A stretch of DNA of 64,000 nucleotides from Pontederia crassipes (GCA_030549335.1 CM060193.1:57379146-57443145), one strand, 5' to 3'. Positions 1 to 11,340 are shown, counted from the stretch's first letter. The notes: a model not told the origin generated them from the letters alone. Numbers and translations are program-made.

Positions 1-590
1 TCAAATTTGAAGTATGTGCTGCTCGGCCGAATTTCCGAGGAGCACCAAAAAATTGGCGTGTGATCTGAGAAAGGGCGGTCCAAAGACCGCACAGTCAGGT
101 GAAACTTCTCCGCCATCTCAACAGAAGCAAGAAACCTGTCCAGCCGCGACAGCACCGGGAATCGGGTAGTCAGACAACCCATGCTGCCCAACAAAATTCC
201 TGAAATCCACCGAGCTAGTATCCCTGTTGGGGCCATCTCCCGATCTCTCCTCGTCACTGAGGGTGGCGTTAAAATCTCCTCCAAGAAGCCAGGCAACATT
301 CAAAAAATAATTTCTCAAATTACTCAGCTCCTCCCAAAGTAGGCGCTGACCATCCATGTTCTGTGGGCCGTATACACAAGACACCAAGAAGAGAAACCCA
401 TCGCTTCTCCTCCTCAGAAGTATAGAAAGCGAGTGAAGTCCCAACCTGGTGTCGATTGACTCCAAGGAATTCTCATGCCATCCCACCAGGCAGCCCCCAG
501 ATCTGCCAGCAGAGTTAAGAGCCGCATACTGGGGCAATCACGAGCTCCCAATCTGCTCCCATGTCTCCAAGATAAAATGTTCATTATGTT
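1..590 (-). pseudogene. LINE ORF2 endonuclease (APE-like), broken
   Basis: The start is visible as MNILSW near 572-589, the usual plant L1 ORF2 opening. A deletion then removes most of the N-terminal KPD/METK part. From about 505 to 160 the frame reads VYGPQNMDGQRLLWEEL, LLGGDFNATLSDEERSG and FVGQHGLSDYPIPG, i.e. the GDFN catalytic block. The segment that normally holds TWSN is missing, and the frame shifts by one near 155. The rest, LSRLDRFLAS and FSDHTPIFW, runs on to base 1. The SDH motif is part of the active site in this family. Reverse transcriptase would follow beyond the window. With two deletions and a frameshift this is a fossil. Confidence 0.8.
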
Positions 591-859
591 GTTGTCTTGT
601 CCCCCCCAGAACGCGACGAAGCGGCACGATCCCGTTTGCGTTTGACACCACAAGCCTGAGCAACCAAAGCCACCTCGTCAGGGTCCCACACCTCGTCACT
701 GTTATCAGCCCCTTCGGTTATGCTATTAGTCCCACTATTGATGCCTTGCACCGCCACTCTGTCCAGACGCACAGCCAGTGTGTGAGAGGCCCGGCCCATG
801 TTCAAAATGCCTGTTGGCATTCCCCACCTTTGTGTGGTTGCCAGCAAGATGCTCCAATA

Positions 860-1990
860 TTCTCTCATCTGTCTCTTGTCAATGCGCATGTATCAGGCGC
901 CAAAGTTGACCGAGTCCAGGTGGGGTTTCCTTGGGAACAGATGGGAGTCCAACTCAAGCGTGGCTTCCCGTCCCGATGATTCAATTCCCCAGGGCAGTTG
1001 GGCGGCATCCGCACCAGGAGGGGTAACAGCGGGTTGCAATTCCGAAGCGCCGCCGTCAAAGGCCTCCAGCGTGGGTGTGCCAGATTGCTCCAGCTGTGGC
1101 AGACACGTGGTTTCTGCTCTAGGGCGCCACACCTTCTGTGCCGCCAGGTGTCGCAACTGCGGCGGCCTCGGCGTCTCGCCGGAGGCGACCTCCGCCCAGG
1201 TGCACCCTGGATGGAAATAGTATAGAGCCAATCATTGGCCCTCAGTCTTACCGCACAGGGAATCCGCCCCTGCTGCAGCAGCTCAACACGTGCTTGGACC
1301 TCGGCGACGCTAGCGGAATCGACGGCCGGCACCATCACCTCACGCAGCGTCACGAAAGGGCGAACAAATTGCAGCAAGCACCTTGGCATACCGGAAATGC
1401 AGAGGGATGCCGGAAAGGATGACCGACCTTACATTTTCCGTCACAAACTTCTGCCCCCCCCCCTCCCACCCACCCACCCACCCACCACCCAAAGCGTCGG
1501 ACCATGGGGACCATCTGATTTCAACCTCATTATCCATCTTCGTCGGCTTCTCCAGTAAGCTTCTTCTCTGCTCCAGCAAGTCAATCCACACCAAGGCGTT
1601 CCGGTGAGAAAGCCACGATGGGGGGAGTCTCAAAGCGGCCTGGATGTGGCCCTCAATGGCCTGTTGGATGTTCTCGATGGGAATCCCCGGCGACGACACT
1701 GCCCCAACGAGACACTTCGACATTGATTCCCGCAGGCCGGAGGCATCTGGGCCCCAAGATGCAGCAACAGTGTAAGAAACCGGCCCGTCCCTTCCATCGC
1801 CGGCCAGAGGGGGAGCATCCAAACTCCTAGCATCTCGAGCAGCAGAAGGGCAGGTCACACGCCGATGTCCATTTCCGCCACACCTGAGGCAGCGCATAGG
1901 TTCTCTGCATTCACGCTGGAAATGGCCGCTGCCACGGCAACGATAACAAATTATTTCCTTTGGCGCGGACGGGAGAGTTGCCCGTCCCGA
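860..1990 (-). pseudogene. LINE ORF1 (zinc-knuckle RNA-binding protein), broken
   Basis: Two adjacent CX2CX4HX4C knuckles are readable in one frame at about 1846-1960: CYRCRGSGHFQREC, then CLRCGGNGHRRVTC. The frame continues to about 1340, ending near FRYAKVLAAICSPF. A second frame picks up at about 1385 with FVTLREVMVPAVDSASVAEV and runs to about 1230, so at least one frameshift lies near 1340-1390. Known of the family: plant L1 ORF1 proteins bind RNA through such knuckles and accompany the element RNA. A run of C and CCCA units at 1454-1494 interrupts the middle of the ORF and is translated as a Gly/Trp-rich stretch. Not functional. Confidence 0.75.
1454..1494. repeat. C-rich simple repeat (CCCA units)
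   Basis: A run of C followed by about seven CCCA/CCAC units inside the LINE ORF1. It is probably a slippage expansion after the element died. Confidence 0.8.
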
Positions 1991-2219
1991 CCAACCCCGA
2001 GCTCGTCAAAACCAAGCACGAGCCATGTTACAGAGCTGCCGAAGAACCGCTGAAAAACAGAGAGCGCAGGCCAGAAAGATGAAGAAATCGTCCTGGGTGG
2101 CGCCGCCAGCGGGGGCCGCCGGCAACGGGAGAAGGGGGCTCCGGCGATGGCAGTGGCACCACCGGGGTGGAGTCCCCGACGATGATTAAGAATCTTACCA
2201 ATACCAATTGTCAAAACAC

Positions 2220-2470
2220 TATTGTCATGTATCCAAATGTCAAAGATAATAAAGTCATATTTAAAGATGATGAAATTAACGAAAGATAGAGAGGTTATTC
2301 ACAAATTATATTGAGCTAGAAAGAATTCTTGCTAAAGTTGAAGCGTCAAATATAAATAGAATATTAGGACGATGGAGAATGAGAAAATCCATAAGAGGAT
2401 GATAGTAGAAAAAGTGTCATGCCCCTGTCATTCTGTTGATTATAATTTATATAAGGATTTAATGGGCGTC
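2220..2470. other. AT-rich spacer, nothing recognised
   Basis: Between the LINE and a GC-rich block. No coding signature, terminal repeats or tandem unit was recognised. Confidence 0.5.
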
Positions 2471-2479
2471 CACCCCATT

Positions 2480-3130
2480 GGACTAGGGTAGACGCTCCTA
2501 CCAACGTGCGTGCACGTATGATGTGTGATCGATAGTAGGATGCGCAAGCGTCAGTTCAGTGATGGTGAGGCGCGGTTCAGAGATATCCGGTAGCAAACAT
2601 TGGCGGTGCGTACAGAGCGAGCGCAAGTGCAAAATGACCAGGGCGATGGGGGTGAGGTCATGCGAGACTGTTGTTGGTGAGAATGCATGGCAGTGATGGT
2701 GGTGGGGATCGAGGGTGGCGAGGTTGTTTTTGTGCCCTAGGTTTCAGCAGCGACAACGGCAAGGGTGACGACGACGGAGGCAAGTGAGGTCGAGGGTGGT
2801 GAGCGAGGTCGAAGGCGGCTTGTGAGGGAGACAAGGACGGCAGCAAGTGAGGTCCACAGCCCAGGGCGGTGATGGCAGGCGAGGTCGAGAGTCAAAGGTG
2901 GCGACGACGGGCATTTTTGTGCCCTAGGATGCGACGACGATGGATGCAAGCGAGGTCGTCGCTGGTGGTGAGCGAGGTCGAGGGCGGTTTGCGAAGGCAC
3001 AATGGCGGCGAGCGAGGTCCACTGTCGAGGGCAGCGATCACGGGCGAGGTCGAGGGCAGGCAGCTATCATCCCTCCAAAACACAGAGGTGGGGCAGGGGT
3101 AAACCCTTGGGGCTGCAAGTCTGCAACAAG
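2480..3130. repeat. GC-rich block with two-copy tandem repeat (~187 bp)
   Basis: The phrase TTTTTGTGCCCTAGG occurs at 2727 and 2914. Each copy is followed by the same series of GCGAGGTCGAGGG-type words, with GCAAGTGAGGTCCAC or GCGAGCGAGGTCCAC in the middle, so the block is an imperfect dimer of about 187 bp. Six-frame translations are low-complexity Arg/Gly/Val or Pro/Ser strings with no domain, so a gene is not supported. It could be cargo of a transposon whose ends are not visible. Confidence 0.6.
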
Positions 3131-3495
3131 ACCCCAGCTCTTGGTGCCTTTTTCTTAATAGTGATGTTTTGGCGTCCTTGTCCAAATGGGGAAACTGCTA
3201 GACCAAGCTTGTCAGGATGAACTGTGGCGCACTTCTTTTGTCTTGACTAGTTTGCTAGGTCATTCTAGATCAACTCTTGTCTGTATTGTGAAATTTTGAT
3301 GGGACCTTCGAGGAAAATACCAGATCCTCCCAAGCGAAATATATAACTTAAATATAGTTTTAGTTTAAAGAAATCTTATAATAGAATGTATTTTTAGAGG
3401 AAAAAAAACATGAGATCTGTATGCTAGAAGACTAGTTATTTCCACTTCTTTTTAAGAGGAAAGAGGATGACCTTCACTTTATACAAACATCCTTA
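3131..3495. other. Spacer, nothing recognised
   Basis: Mixed-composition sequence leading up to the small LINE tail insertion. No domain, TIR or tandem structure was found. Confidence 0.4.
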
Positions 3496-3512
3496 TTAAT
3501 GAACAAATTGTT

Positions 3513-3559
3513 TTTTTGAAATGGGAAAGGACAACCAGCCAGGTGGTGGTCGTCCAAAG
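3513..3559 (-). mobile_element. Extremely 5'-truncated LINE tail with 17-bp target duplication
   Basis: A 47-bp insert lies between perfect 17-bp direct repeats TTAATGAACAAATTGTT at 3496-3512 and 3560-3576. Read on the minus strand it ends GGTTGTCCTTTCCCATTTC followed by an A run, resembling a plant L1 3' end with poly-A. The repeats plus the A tail are the signature of target-primed reverse transcription that stopped almost at once. Direct: repeats and A tail. Inference: LINE origin. Confidence 0.75.
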
Positions 3560-3661
3560 TTAATGAACAAATTGTTAGTTAAGACAGATGAATAAATACA
3601 ATCAGATTAGGATGATCTTGACAAGAAAAAAAATAAGGAAAAGCAATTAAGATAATCTTGA

Positions 3662-5963
3662 TATGATTTTAACTGGCCTCCACCTTTGCTTACACCTTGG
3701 CAAAAAAGGAAACCTCCAAAATCTTGGCCCCAGAAAGGTAAAAGTTGACCAAAACGAACTTCAACAGAAACTTCAAGGAATCATTTTTATGGTTTTTGGA
3801 AGGCTAAAATTCATTTAGCCATTCTTACGTAGTGGAGATTTATGGTTTCTGTTTGTTGTTGTAGTGAATTATGAAGCTAAAATAAGTCATGCCATATTTG
3901 TTCTAGCATTCAGTTAGAGTTATGCTACTGAGCTAGGTCTCTCAGCTGATTCACGTAGTCATTTTTTGCTGGTGAAAAAAATAACCCAGAACATATTTTC
4001 TCTGAAAAAAGATCTCCATATGATTAAGTGTATTCACATCTCCTTTTCCTGGTTCAATTCTTGTGAAATCTCATCTGAAGCAGTTGAATTAGTTTGGTAT
4101 TCTTATTATGTTATCCTGGTAAATGATTGACAGATGTGTTTAAGGGTCTCATTGGAAGGAAATTTTGGCGAGGACCTCTGCCCTGGATCCACTGCTACTG
4201 CTTCATACGATCAATAGAAACCAAAGAATCAATACTAGCAGTGAGTTTACTTTTCTTATAATCTTTGATCTTTCTTGTTATTGTGTTGTATTTAATGTTG
4301 TCCCTGAGTTACTATGATTTGTTGCACATCATAAACATCCAAAATAAAATTCACAAGATTTATTGCTGACATCTGTTTTCGTAAAATACAAAAGTAAACA
4401 AATTGACTGAACTCATGAAATGGTTGATTGAGAATCAAGTGAATCAACCTTATGTCATGGCTGTGGAAAAAAATCGAGTTAGCTGGGATGAGCTGTCAAG
4501 CAATCATTTTCATTTTGCTTGGAGGAGCCGTCTTTGTTTTGAAGGAAAATTCTTTTGAGTTTAATACAGGACAATAATGCTGTGTTGATCAAGAGGGAGT
4601 GATTTAATTTTGTCAATGGATTAATGATTCTATAAAAAATGGAGATTGCTAATGCTACTTGTTTGCAATGCCTGATTTACTAATATTTAAGAGGTAAAAT
4701 TTCCACATGATCTTTGTAAGTCAAATGACTGTATTTCATTATTTTCTCTATGAATCCTTTCACAAAATTTGTAATATGGTGAATGTAGTCAATTTCAAAC
4801 TGTTAATATTTTTCCTTGTGATTATAAGTTTCCTCAAGAGAATTTTAAAGAACTTCTTTGGTAACCATTTTCATGGATTATCCTTTTCCTTAGGAAGCAG
4901 AGCAATTTTTGGGTGCTAAAATAGCAGATCCAGTTTTTCACCGGGTTCGAGATGTTGCTCCTAACAAGGTATGGAAGTAATAAGAATGTAACCATGAATT
5001 GTTTTCCTACGATAATTTTGAATTATAGAATTTTGCTTTGAAGTACATGTGTACAACTTAGATTACATGAGATCAATGACTCCAACTGAATTTCATGGCA
5101 TTTTCCTCAATTTTTCAATATGTCCGTCTCATAAAATTCACAATCTAGTCTTCTCATTGGAGTTCAAAGATTGCTTCAATATGATGTGCTGTGACACTTG
5201 TTTAAATCATATCACTGCATTCCTAATGTTGTGGGAAACATTGCACCATTTGAGTTTTATGATACGTTTTGACTGATGTAGCTTGAGAAACATTGTTAGA
5301 TTTTCTAAAGTTTCACATGTCGATAATTCCAGCCATTCTTCTCAAAAAAAAAAAAAATCCAGCCATAAAATGTCTGAACGTGGCCTGAATTCTAAGGTTC
5401 ACAGATATGTTTCCCATAGTTCTACATGGATATAGGTTTGTGTTTTTCTTATATTCGGGTACCTCTCAAAAAATAAATATTCGGGTTCACCTCCCCCAGC
5501 CCAAAATTTGTTGCACGTTCATATTGTAAACCTGTACGTTTATTGCTTCAATTATGCTTGCATCTTTATTACTAAATATTTTCATCATTTACTAGTGTAT
5601 GTCTGATAAAGGAGGAGGGTTGTGTTAGGCCCCGACAGCCAACATAAAATCATGTCGAATCTTATGAACATGGATCAACGAATAGAGCGGAATGACGTCG
5701 TATGATCCATGTAGCCGACCCCACCTAGTGGGATAAGGCTTTGTTGTTGTTGTTGTACTAGTGTATGTCTGAATTTCACCATATCAATTTTTTTCTAGTC
5801 TACAGTTCTTTATGACAACGTTTTGTTTGAGCTTTAGGCTACTGTTTTCGGAAGATCAGTGTTTTATAAGTTATATAACCTCATATATTATTTTCAGGCA
5901 ATGTTTTGTTTGAGCTTTAGGCTACCTGAAATATGTTTTGGAGATGTTGAAGATGCTTCCTGA
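3662..5963 (+). CDS. Unidentified gene: three to four phase-compatible exons
   Basis: The family is not recognised. Three coding-like segments join in frame across good splice sites. Exon A, about 3662-3737, includes [15 protein letters not shown] and ends AAAG|GTAAAAG. Exon B, 4134-4240, lies between CAG and GTGAGT and reads [20 protein letters not shown]. Exon C, 4894-4968, lies between TTAG and GTATGG and reads [18 protein letters not shown] to B is phase 1 and gives Asp at the join; B to C is phase 0. A possible last exon, 5898-5963 after TTTTCAG, continues in phase 0 and stops at TGA. No 5' start is visible: exon A is preceded in frame by a stop at 3659 without a clear acceptor. It may therefore be a gene fragment, a decayed gene, or part of a longer gene. 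An Au-like SINE sits in the intron after exon C. The product is unknown. Confidence 0.45.
5607..5755 (+). mobile_element. Au-type SINE, with 17-bp target duplication
   Basis: About 149 bp ending in GATAAGGCTTTGTTG plus further TTG repeats, preceded by GTAGCCGACCCCACCTAGTG. This is the hallmark 3' end of the plant Au SINE family. Perfect 17-bp direct repeats TACTAGTGTATGTCTGA flank it at 5590-5606 and 5756-5772. The 5' portion looks shorter than a full-length tRNA-headed copy. SINEs are moved by LINE machinery; this copy lies in an intron of the unidentified plus-strand gene. Confidence 0.88.
5821..5925 (+). repeat. Short direct repeat, 22 bp, spaced 83 bp
   Basis: TTTTGTTTGAGCTTTAGGCT, followed by AC, is found at 5821 and again at 5904. 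The second copy lies just after a TTTTCAG acceptor-like site, in the putative last exon of the unidentified gene. A local duplication is the likely origin. Confidence 0.7.
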
Positions 5964-6584
5964 TCAATTCATTTGAATGGGATCATTATAACTTAATGAA
6001 GGAAAACACAATGGAGGCTGCAGAATGCATTACTTCCATCACCATAAACTATTTGAAGAACATGTCTGTCTGCAATTTATTGTAGTTATGATCTAGGATA
6101 AAACTCCCATGGAGGATCGGCAGTTTATTGCAAAAGAAAGAAAAGTGACTAGTTTCTGTAAGTTCGCATTGAGGATGAGCTCGATGTCAAACATTCTTGC
6201 TACAATTTCTTCATGTACTAATATTTAAGTTCAGATGTAAAATGTCTCCCCACCTCAGCATTCACTTGTAGTCTAAAGATTGCATTACGTTTCCAGCAAA
6301 GATACATTGTTTCTTCTTCCTTTTTGTTTAGGATATGCAGCAATTAGTAGAAATAGATAATTCCTTGTCCTCAAACAGCAGAGCTCAAGAGTTATAAGGT
6401 AAGTCTAATCACAAACCCATTATTACCACACAAGATAAGTTTCTCAAGTCACTTCTGCACAAACATACATTTCACACATACACACATGTAGTGGTAGATT
6501 ATTTTGTTCTCTCCCCTTTCTCAGTTATTGCTCAACAAACTGGGCTTGTGAGCTTCGCCTAGTTTATCTTTCTTTCTTCCTTTT
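5964..6584. other. Intergenic, nothing firm
   Basis: Spacer between the unidentified plus-strand exons and the stop codon of the B-box gene. It should contain the 3' untranslated region of the B-box gene, read on the minus strand, but no polyadenylation signal stands out. Confidence 0.4.
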
Positions 6585-8621
6585 TCATCCGAGATCGGGG
6601 ACAAGGAAGAAGTCATCGTCATCGTCAGGGATCATCATTCTAGCCTTCTTAGATGGCATGCTTGATTTGTTGGGTCTGTAGTAGTAGCCTGCATTGCTCG
6701 TTTGTGTGATCCGGAGCTCAGGAACCTCAGCTGCTGCTAGACTAGGGCTGCTCACTGGGTCTCCGAAAACACCGACGTCCGAGAACCAATCCAGTTCTCC
6801 GAATCCGACAGGAGATCCCTTCTGCAAGTGGATGTCATGTTTAGGTTTGGTAAGGGGAGCCTGAAATTAGCTCAAGAGTATAAATGCTTTGAGAGAGACT
6901 GACCTTGTCATTAGACTCATAGTCCGAGAGCTGGAAAAGATCATCGACAGCCCAAGCAGATTGCACCAGCGACGGAACGGTGGCCTCTTGTTGCCGGGGA
7001 GGGACTTTTGTGGCAGTTGCAGGAGGGCTCACACTTGGTGGCTCAGTGCTCTTCTTCCCTGGATCCTTGTTGCAAGTCGTGCTCAGTGCCACGCGGATTC
7101 CGGTAGCCAGATAGCGCTGGTGGTTGCCGGAGAGGGTGCCGGGGATGTGGATGGGCTCATCGCAATCCCGGCAGAACAGTGCTCTGTCCTCCACGCAGAA
7201 GATGAATGCTGCCTTCTCCTATCAAAGACACCAAAGCAACCAAAAATATATATATGTGGAAGGTGACATGACAATCATAATATCTCAAATGCCAATGAGT
7301 CTCAAATTCATGGCAAGGCAGTAGAGATCATTGCATTTAGTTTAGATAGAGGTTCAAATTAAGAGTGGCCATTGAACGTTAAACTCTGTTGTTATACATC
7401 CATAATCTCAAAACTCTCAGCATCAAAGGGTACATACCTCATTTATATTTTGAATATTATTGTCATAGGTCCTTTTAACAATCACTATATCATCAAAAAG
7501 AAAATGATTACTTTACCCAAAAAAGAGATAAAATTAGGTCCATGCTCCATAGCATGATAATGGAACGAGATTCACACGTTTCTTTTTAAAAGTGTGTTTC
7601 CTCACAAAAATGGCAAGAAACAGAAGGGCCATGGCCAAATTTCTTAATATGTCAATACTTCAAGCTGTAAAGCAGGCAGGTTCACCTAAATAGTGTCAAC
7701 TAGTACGTCCATCTCAGAGACATTCATCCATGTGGATTCATGATCAAAATTTAACTACTGATTTGATACAAAGAAAATTAATGATATCCACACCTTCTTT
7801 TCATGTGTAATAAAAACTTTAATTCTATATATTGCCACTAATTCTTTATTGAGACCACCCCTCTTAGGAGAGAGAGGTTGCTGAATATATTACAGCATTA
7901 AATACACCAAAAAATAGAAATTAGGGCTTAATAATATCCTGAAAAAATGTGGTTATTGCTTCCAAGAGTCAAAGGTCAAATTTGGAGGCTTGTGTGTAAA
8001 TGTCTGGCTGAAACTTTTTCACGCAATACGCGTTTGAGATCCCTCTCTTTCTTTTTTTTTTGTTGTAGCTTCCAGGTCTCAGTTTTCTCTAAGATCTCAT
8101 TGTTCTATCTGTTGCCAAACTTTTGAGACTAACTGGAGCCAAGTTTATTAAACTGGTAACAATACAATGTGTCCAAATCTATCTTTTTTTTTTCTTCTCT
8201 TGTAATTCACACAGAACCTAAATTAAGCTCTGACGAGACATGATTAATTATATATACTACAAGAAAATTACGATTTTCTGACGGGCAATTTTCGACGGTT
8301 ACAAAGTTCATATCATCTGGATCCTAAGAGCTAAATGTGTACAATTACGTACTGTGTCCACAGATGAGAAAACTAGAGGAGAACATAGAAGCTTAATTAA
8401 CTAATTGCCTTAAGATCCACCACATATGAAAACCTTAGCGTATAATTAATTAGTCATAGCATGAAATAGAACTAGAGAATACACCATAATAAACAAAAAA
8501 GAAGGCGTGAATCAAATTAAATCAACACCAAGAACGTGTTACAGGTTTGATCAGGTGTGCATGAACGCAGATGCATGGATATATATATAAAGAAACGGCT
8601 AGAGAATCAGCAAAAGCGAAC

Positions 8622-8672
<51 letters not shown>

Positions 8673-8873
8673 GGTGATGGGTATTACTTTGCAGATGTCG
8701 CAGCGAGGCAGCTTGTTGTCGGAGAGGCACTGGAGGAGCAGCCTCTGGTGCTTGCTCGCCAGCTTGTTGGCCGCGTGGATCTCGACGTCGCAGCGGGCGC
8801 ACAGCGCGGCCTCGTCGGCGCAGCATATCACCGTCGCCGGCTCCTTCTCGCAGACGTCACATTGGACCTTCAT
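6585..8873 (-). CDS. Double B-box zinc-finger transcription regulator, BBX24/25 (STO/STH)-like
   Basis: Three exons: 8873-8688 (62 codons), 7218-6904 (105 codons) and 6821-6585 (78 codons plus stop). All junctions are GT-AG in phase 0, giving 245 residues; Arabidopsis BBX24 is about the same size. B-box 1 has Cys5, Cys8, Cys17, Asp20, Cys25, Cys28, His33, His42. B-box 2 has Cys58, Cys61, Cys70, Asp73, Cys78, Cys81, His86, His95. Intron 1 (1469 bp) falls inside B-box 2 right after its second cysteine. After box 2 comes HQRYLATGIRVALS, typical of the BBX24/25 group. There is no CCT domain. The C-terminus DDDDDFFLVPDLG follows a KK-rich patch and matches the VP motif through which this group contacts COP1. 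Known family role: nuclear cofactors in light signalling that interact with HY5 and COP1. MKVQCDVC is the normal family start and no in-frame upstream ATG competes. The gene looks intact. Intron 1 holds a GA repeat and a CACTA end fragment. Confidence 0.95.
8255..8310 (+). mobile_element. CACTA-family terminal fragment in BBX intron 1
   Basis: TACTACAAGAAAATTACGAT followed by a TTTTCTGACGGGC-type subterminal sequence matches the left end of the CACTA element at 11502 (CACTACAAGAAAATTACCAT). No matching right end was found nearby, so this is a remnant, probably of a deleted copy. Confidence 0.7.
8621..8670 (+). repeat. (GA)25 microsatellite in BBX intron 1
   Basis: An uninterrupted GA run begins 17 bp into intron 1, downstream of the 5' splice donor at 8687. 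On the transcribed strand it is a CU tract. Its closeness to the donor could affect splicing or marker use, but no effect is shown. Confidence 0.95.
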
Positions 8874-11340
8874 GGTCTCTTCCTTTGTTCCCCTCTTTCC
8901 TTCGCCTCGATCTCCCCCTCCTTTTTCACCTCTGCCCTTCGCTGAGAGTACCGGCAAAAGTATCCTGTATTATCGATCATATACATTATTATTTATTAGC
9001 AAGCAAGCATCATCTCATACAACAAGAGAAAATGATAAATAAAAATATTTCGAGTTCAATTTTTAAATCAGTAAGTTAATTATATATATATATATAATAT
9101 TGATAAGAAACGATATGTGTCCAACTCCTAAAGTACCATTGAGCACATTAGTTATAAGATAAAAAATCGACTTATCATCGAATTCAATTAATTTCGAGTC
9201 ACATACTTAAGACTCCCAACAAAAATGTTTCAAAATTCAAGATTTGTTTAAAGGAAATTGTTTAACATTAATACAATGCATGTATGTATCTGACATTTAG
9301 TTTGGCTGGATGAATTTGATTGGTGGAGGACCAGAAGATCTTAAAAACTTTGGTTAGTGAGAGACTTTTGTGGGGTTGTGCTGCATGGAGGGGCAGGAAC
9401 TTTGTGGCTGTGGCCGGCCGTGTACAACTTGTGGCTACGATCGACCGATGCTGCTCCAAAGCCACTGAAAGCAACTCATCACAAATCCGTCCGGGAAAAA
9501 TAATTGCAAAAGCCTTGTTAAGATTTGCTATGCATCATAAAAAAAATCGAGAAATTTAAGGTGATATAAAATTTTATTAGATAAAATAAATAAAAAAGAA
9601 TTATAAGATTATATTTCTTTTCGTTTGCACTTCTAAAAAGTTTATATAGGCAATAGAAATTATAGAGACGAGGATTTTGAATTAATTCTTAAAAAATAGG
9701 ACACTTATCTCGTGATAAAAAAATAAATCAATTCTGAATCACACACAGAATACCTCATAAAATTTTCGCCCAAGAGGCTCTGCCCTCCTGCACCCCTCGC
9801 AGGGAAATCCAGGGATCCTCCTAGACCCCCACAAGCTCGCTGCCGAGCAGCGTGACCCCCGTAATGCGATGACGCCTTTTACTTCAGAGTGTATTTGGAT
9901 GAGACGAGTTTTTAATTGAAATAAGATTGCAACTAGCCTCATGCTTTGTCCCTAATAAATCGCACTTCAGAATCAGTAAAGCGGTCTATTCGAACAAGAA
10001 AATATCATTATACTCTAAATATCATTAGCAACTAGCCCCATTATTCATTTTAACTCTGAATTAATCAGTATCGGCTTTTAGATTATGATATTAAAAGCAT
10101 GCGAGTCATACATACACAAATTTGTCAAATGAAGAAAACACCGAAGTTCAATTTTGACAAAAAAAAAAAGAAGAGCACATCTCCTTTATAACCTTAACAA
10201 CACTCTTTCTTTGGATGAAAACTTTGCGGTACAACCGAACTTAGTTCTGTCAAACAGTGATCGAAGTTCTTGCGAATCTCACCGGAATTCAAGTTCCGAT
10301 CAATTCGTAAAATTCTGACAAGTTCTCGTTAAAAAAATTTCGAAATCCACATGCAAGTTCTCCTTGATTGAAATTTCCATCCAAACACCAGGATATAACT
10401 AAAATATCAAATCCACATCATCCAAACACTGCTTTAAGGTATCACACCTTCCGGAAACTTTGGATTATTTTCACTAAAATAAGCATGCACATAAGAACTT
10501 ATGATTAATACCTTTTCTTTTTTTTTTAAAAAAAAAGAACTTGATAATATCCCCTTCTTATCCAAAATTAACGAACGAAATTATATCATGTATTAGTAGA
10601 GAGCAAAAAATAAGGAATTAAGGATTCAAATATTACATCACAAAATTGGGGACAAGTCCATGAAAACATGGATACGTTACTTCATGACAATTTGGATGTG
10701 ACTGATACAATGAACTCATAGCAAGTTCTTTTCTGGTCTAGAAAACTCGGATATTTGCATATGTCCATCCATTCATGTGATTTGCATCTTCTTTTTTTTT
10801 TCTTTTTTTAACAGTATATGATATTCAGTTTATTGATCTACACAACTTTAGTAGAGTTTTCAATTTGATCAAATTCATTCATTTTGCTCTTTTTTAAAAA
10901 TCAAATTAATCATGTACTAATAATTGGCTGACCTTTATAAGGAAAATACTTTTTATTACTTATGCTACTTAGAGTTTCATTTCTATTATATTAAATTTAT
11001 ATCACAAAGTGTGAAAGAAATATTAAAGAATGGAGAGGTGGGTGAGAGTTATGACAAGCAATTAATTAGTGAACCAAGTTGGTAATTCAATCAAAGAGAG
11101 TCGTTTATGTTATTATTTTTATTGAAAAAGAGGCAAACTGTCTATTTACAATGGGGTTCACTTCAGTTAAGTGTAATTAGAAGATGGAGACTGCATGTGA
11201 ATGATCACAACTAGAAATTTCAGATATAGACCAAGAAAGGAGGTAGGCAACCATGAAAAAGAAATAAAGATAGCTTTACTAAAGACAAACTTTAGTATAA
11301 AATGATTGCCATATGCTATTTAGGTATGTTACCGCAGTAT
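8874..11340. other. Upstream region of BBX gene and AT-rich spacer
   Basis: It should include the promoter and 5' leader of the B-box gene; no convincing TATA box could be assigned. An isolated GC-rich islet at 9765-9872 stands out from AT-rich surroundings but has no recognised content. No other coding region is supported. 11341-11500 looks like worn repeat DNA. Confidence 0.4.

Larger units (their letters stand above)
1..2215 (-). mobile_element. L1-type LINE, 5' part, degraded, cut by window edge
   Basis: Minus-strand non-LTR retrotransposon. Reading leftward from about 2.2 kb there are an ORF1-like region with two CCHC zinc knuckles, a spacer, and the APE-type endonuclease of ORF2, which reaches the first base of the window; reverse transcriptase must lie outside. 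The order ORF1 then endonuclease, plus the SDHTPI endonuclease motif, is that of plant L1 elements. Frames are broken in both ORFs and the endonuclease has internal deletions, so the copy is dead. The 5' end is not sharply defined; GC-rich L1-like sequence fades near 2.2 kb. Seen directly: knuckles and endonuclease motifs. Inferred: clade and extent. Confidence 0.85.

Noticed and set aside
8607-8957. Longer B-box protein starting upstream of MKVQ
   Set aside because: The upstream extension would need a non-ATG start (TTG at 8957); the family starts at MKVQCDVC and frame continuity is coincidental.
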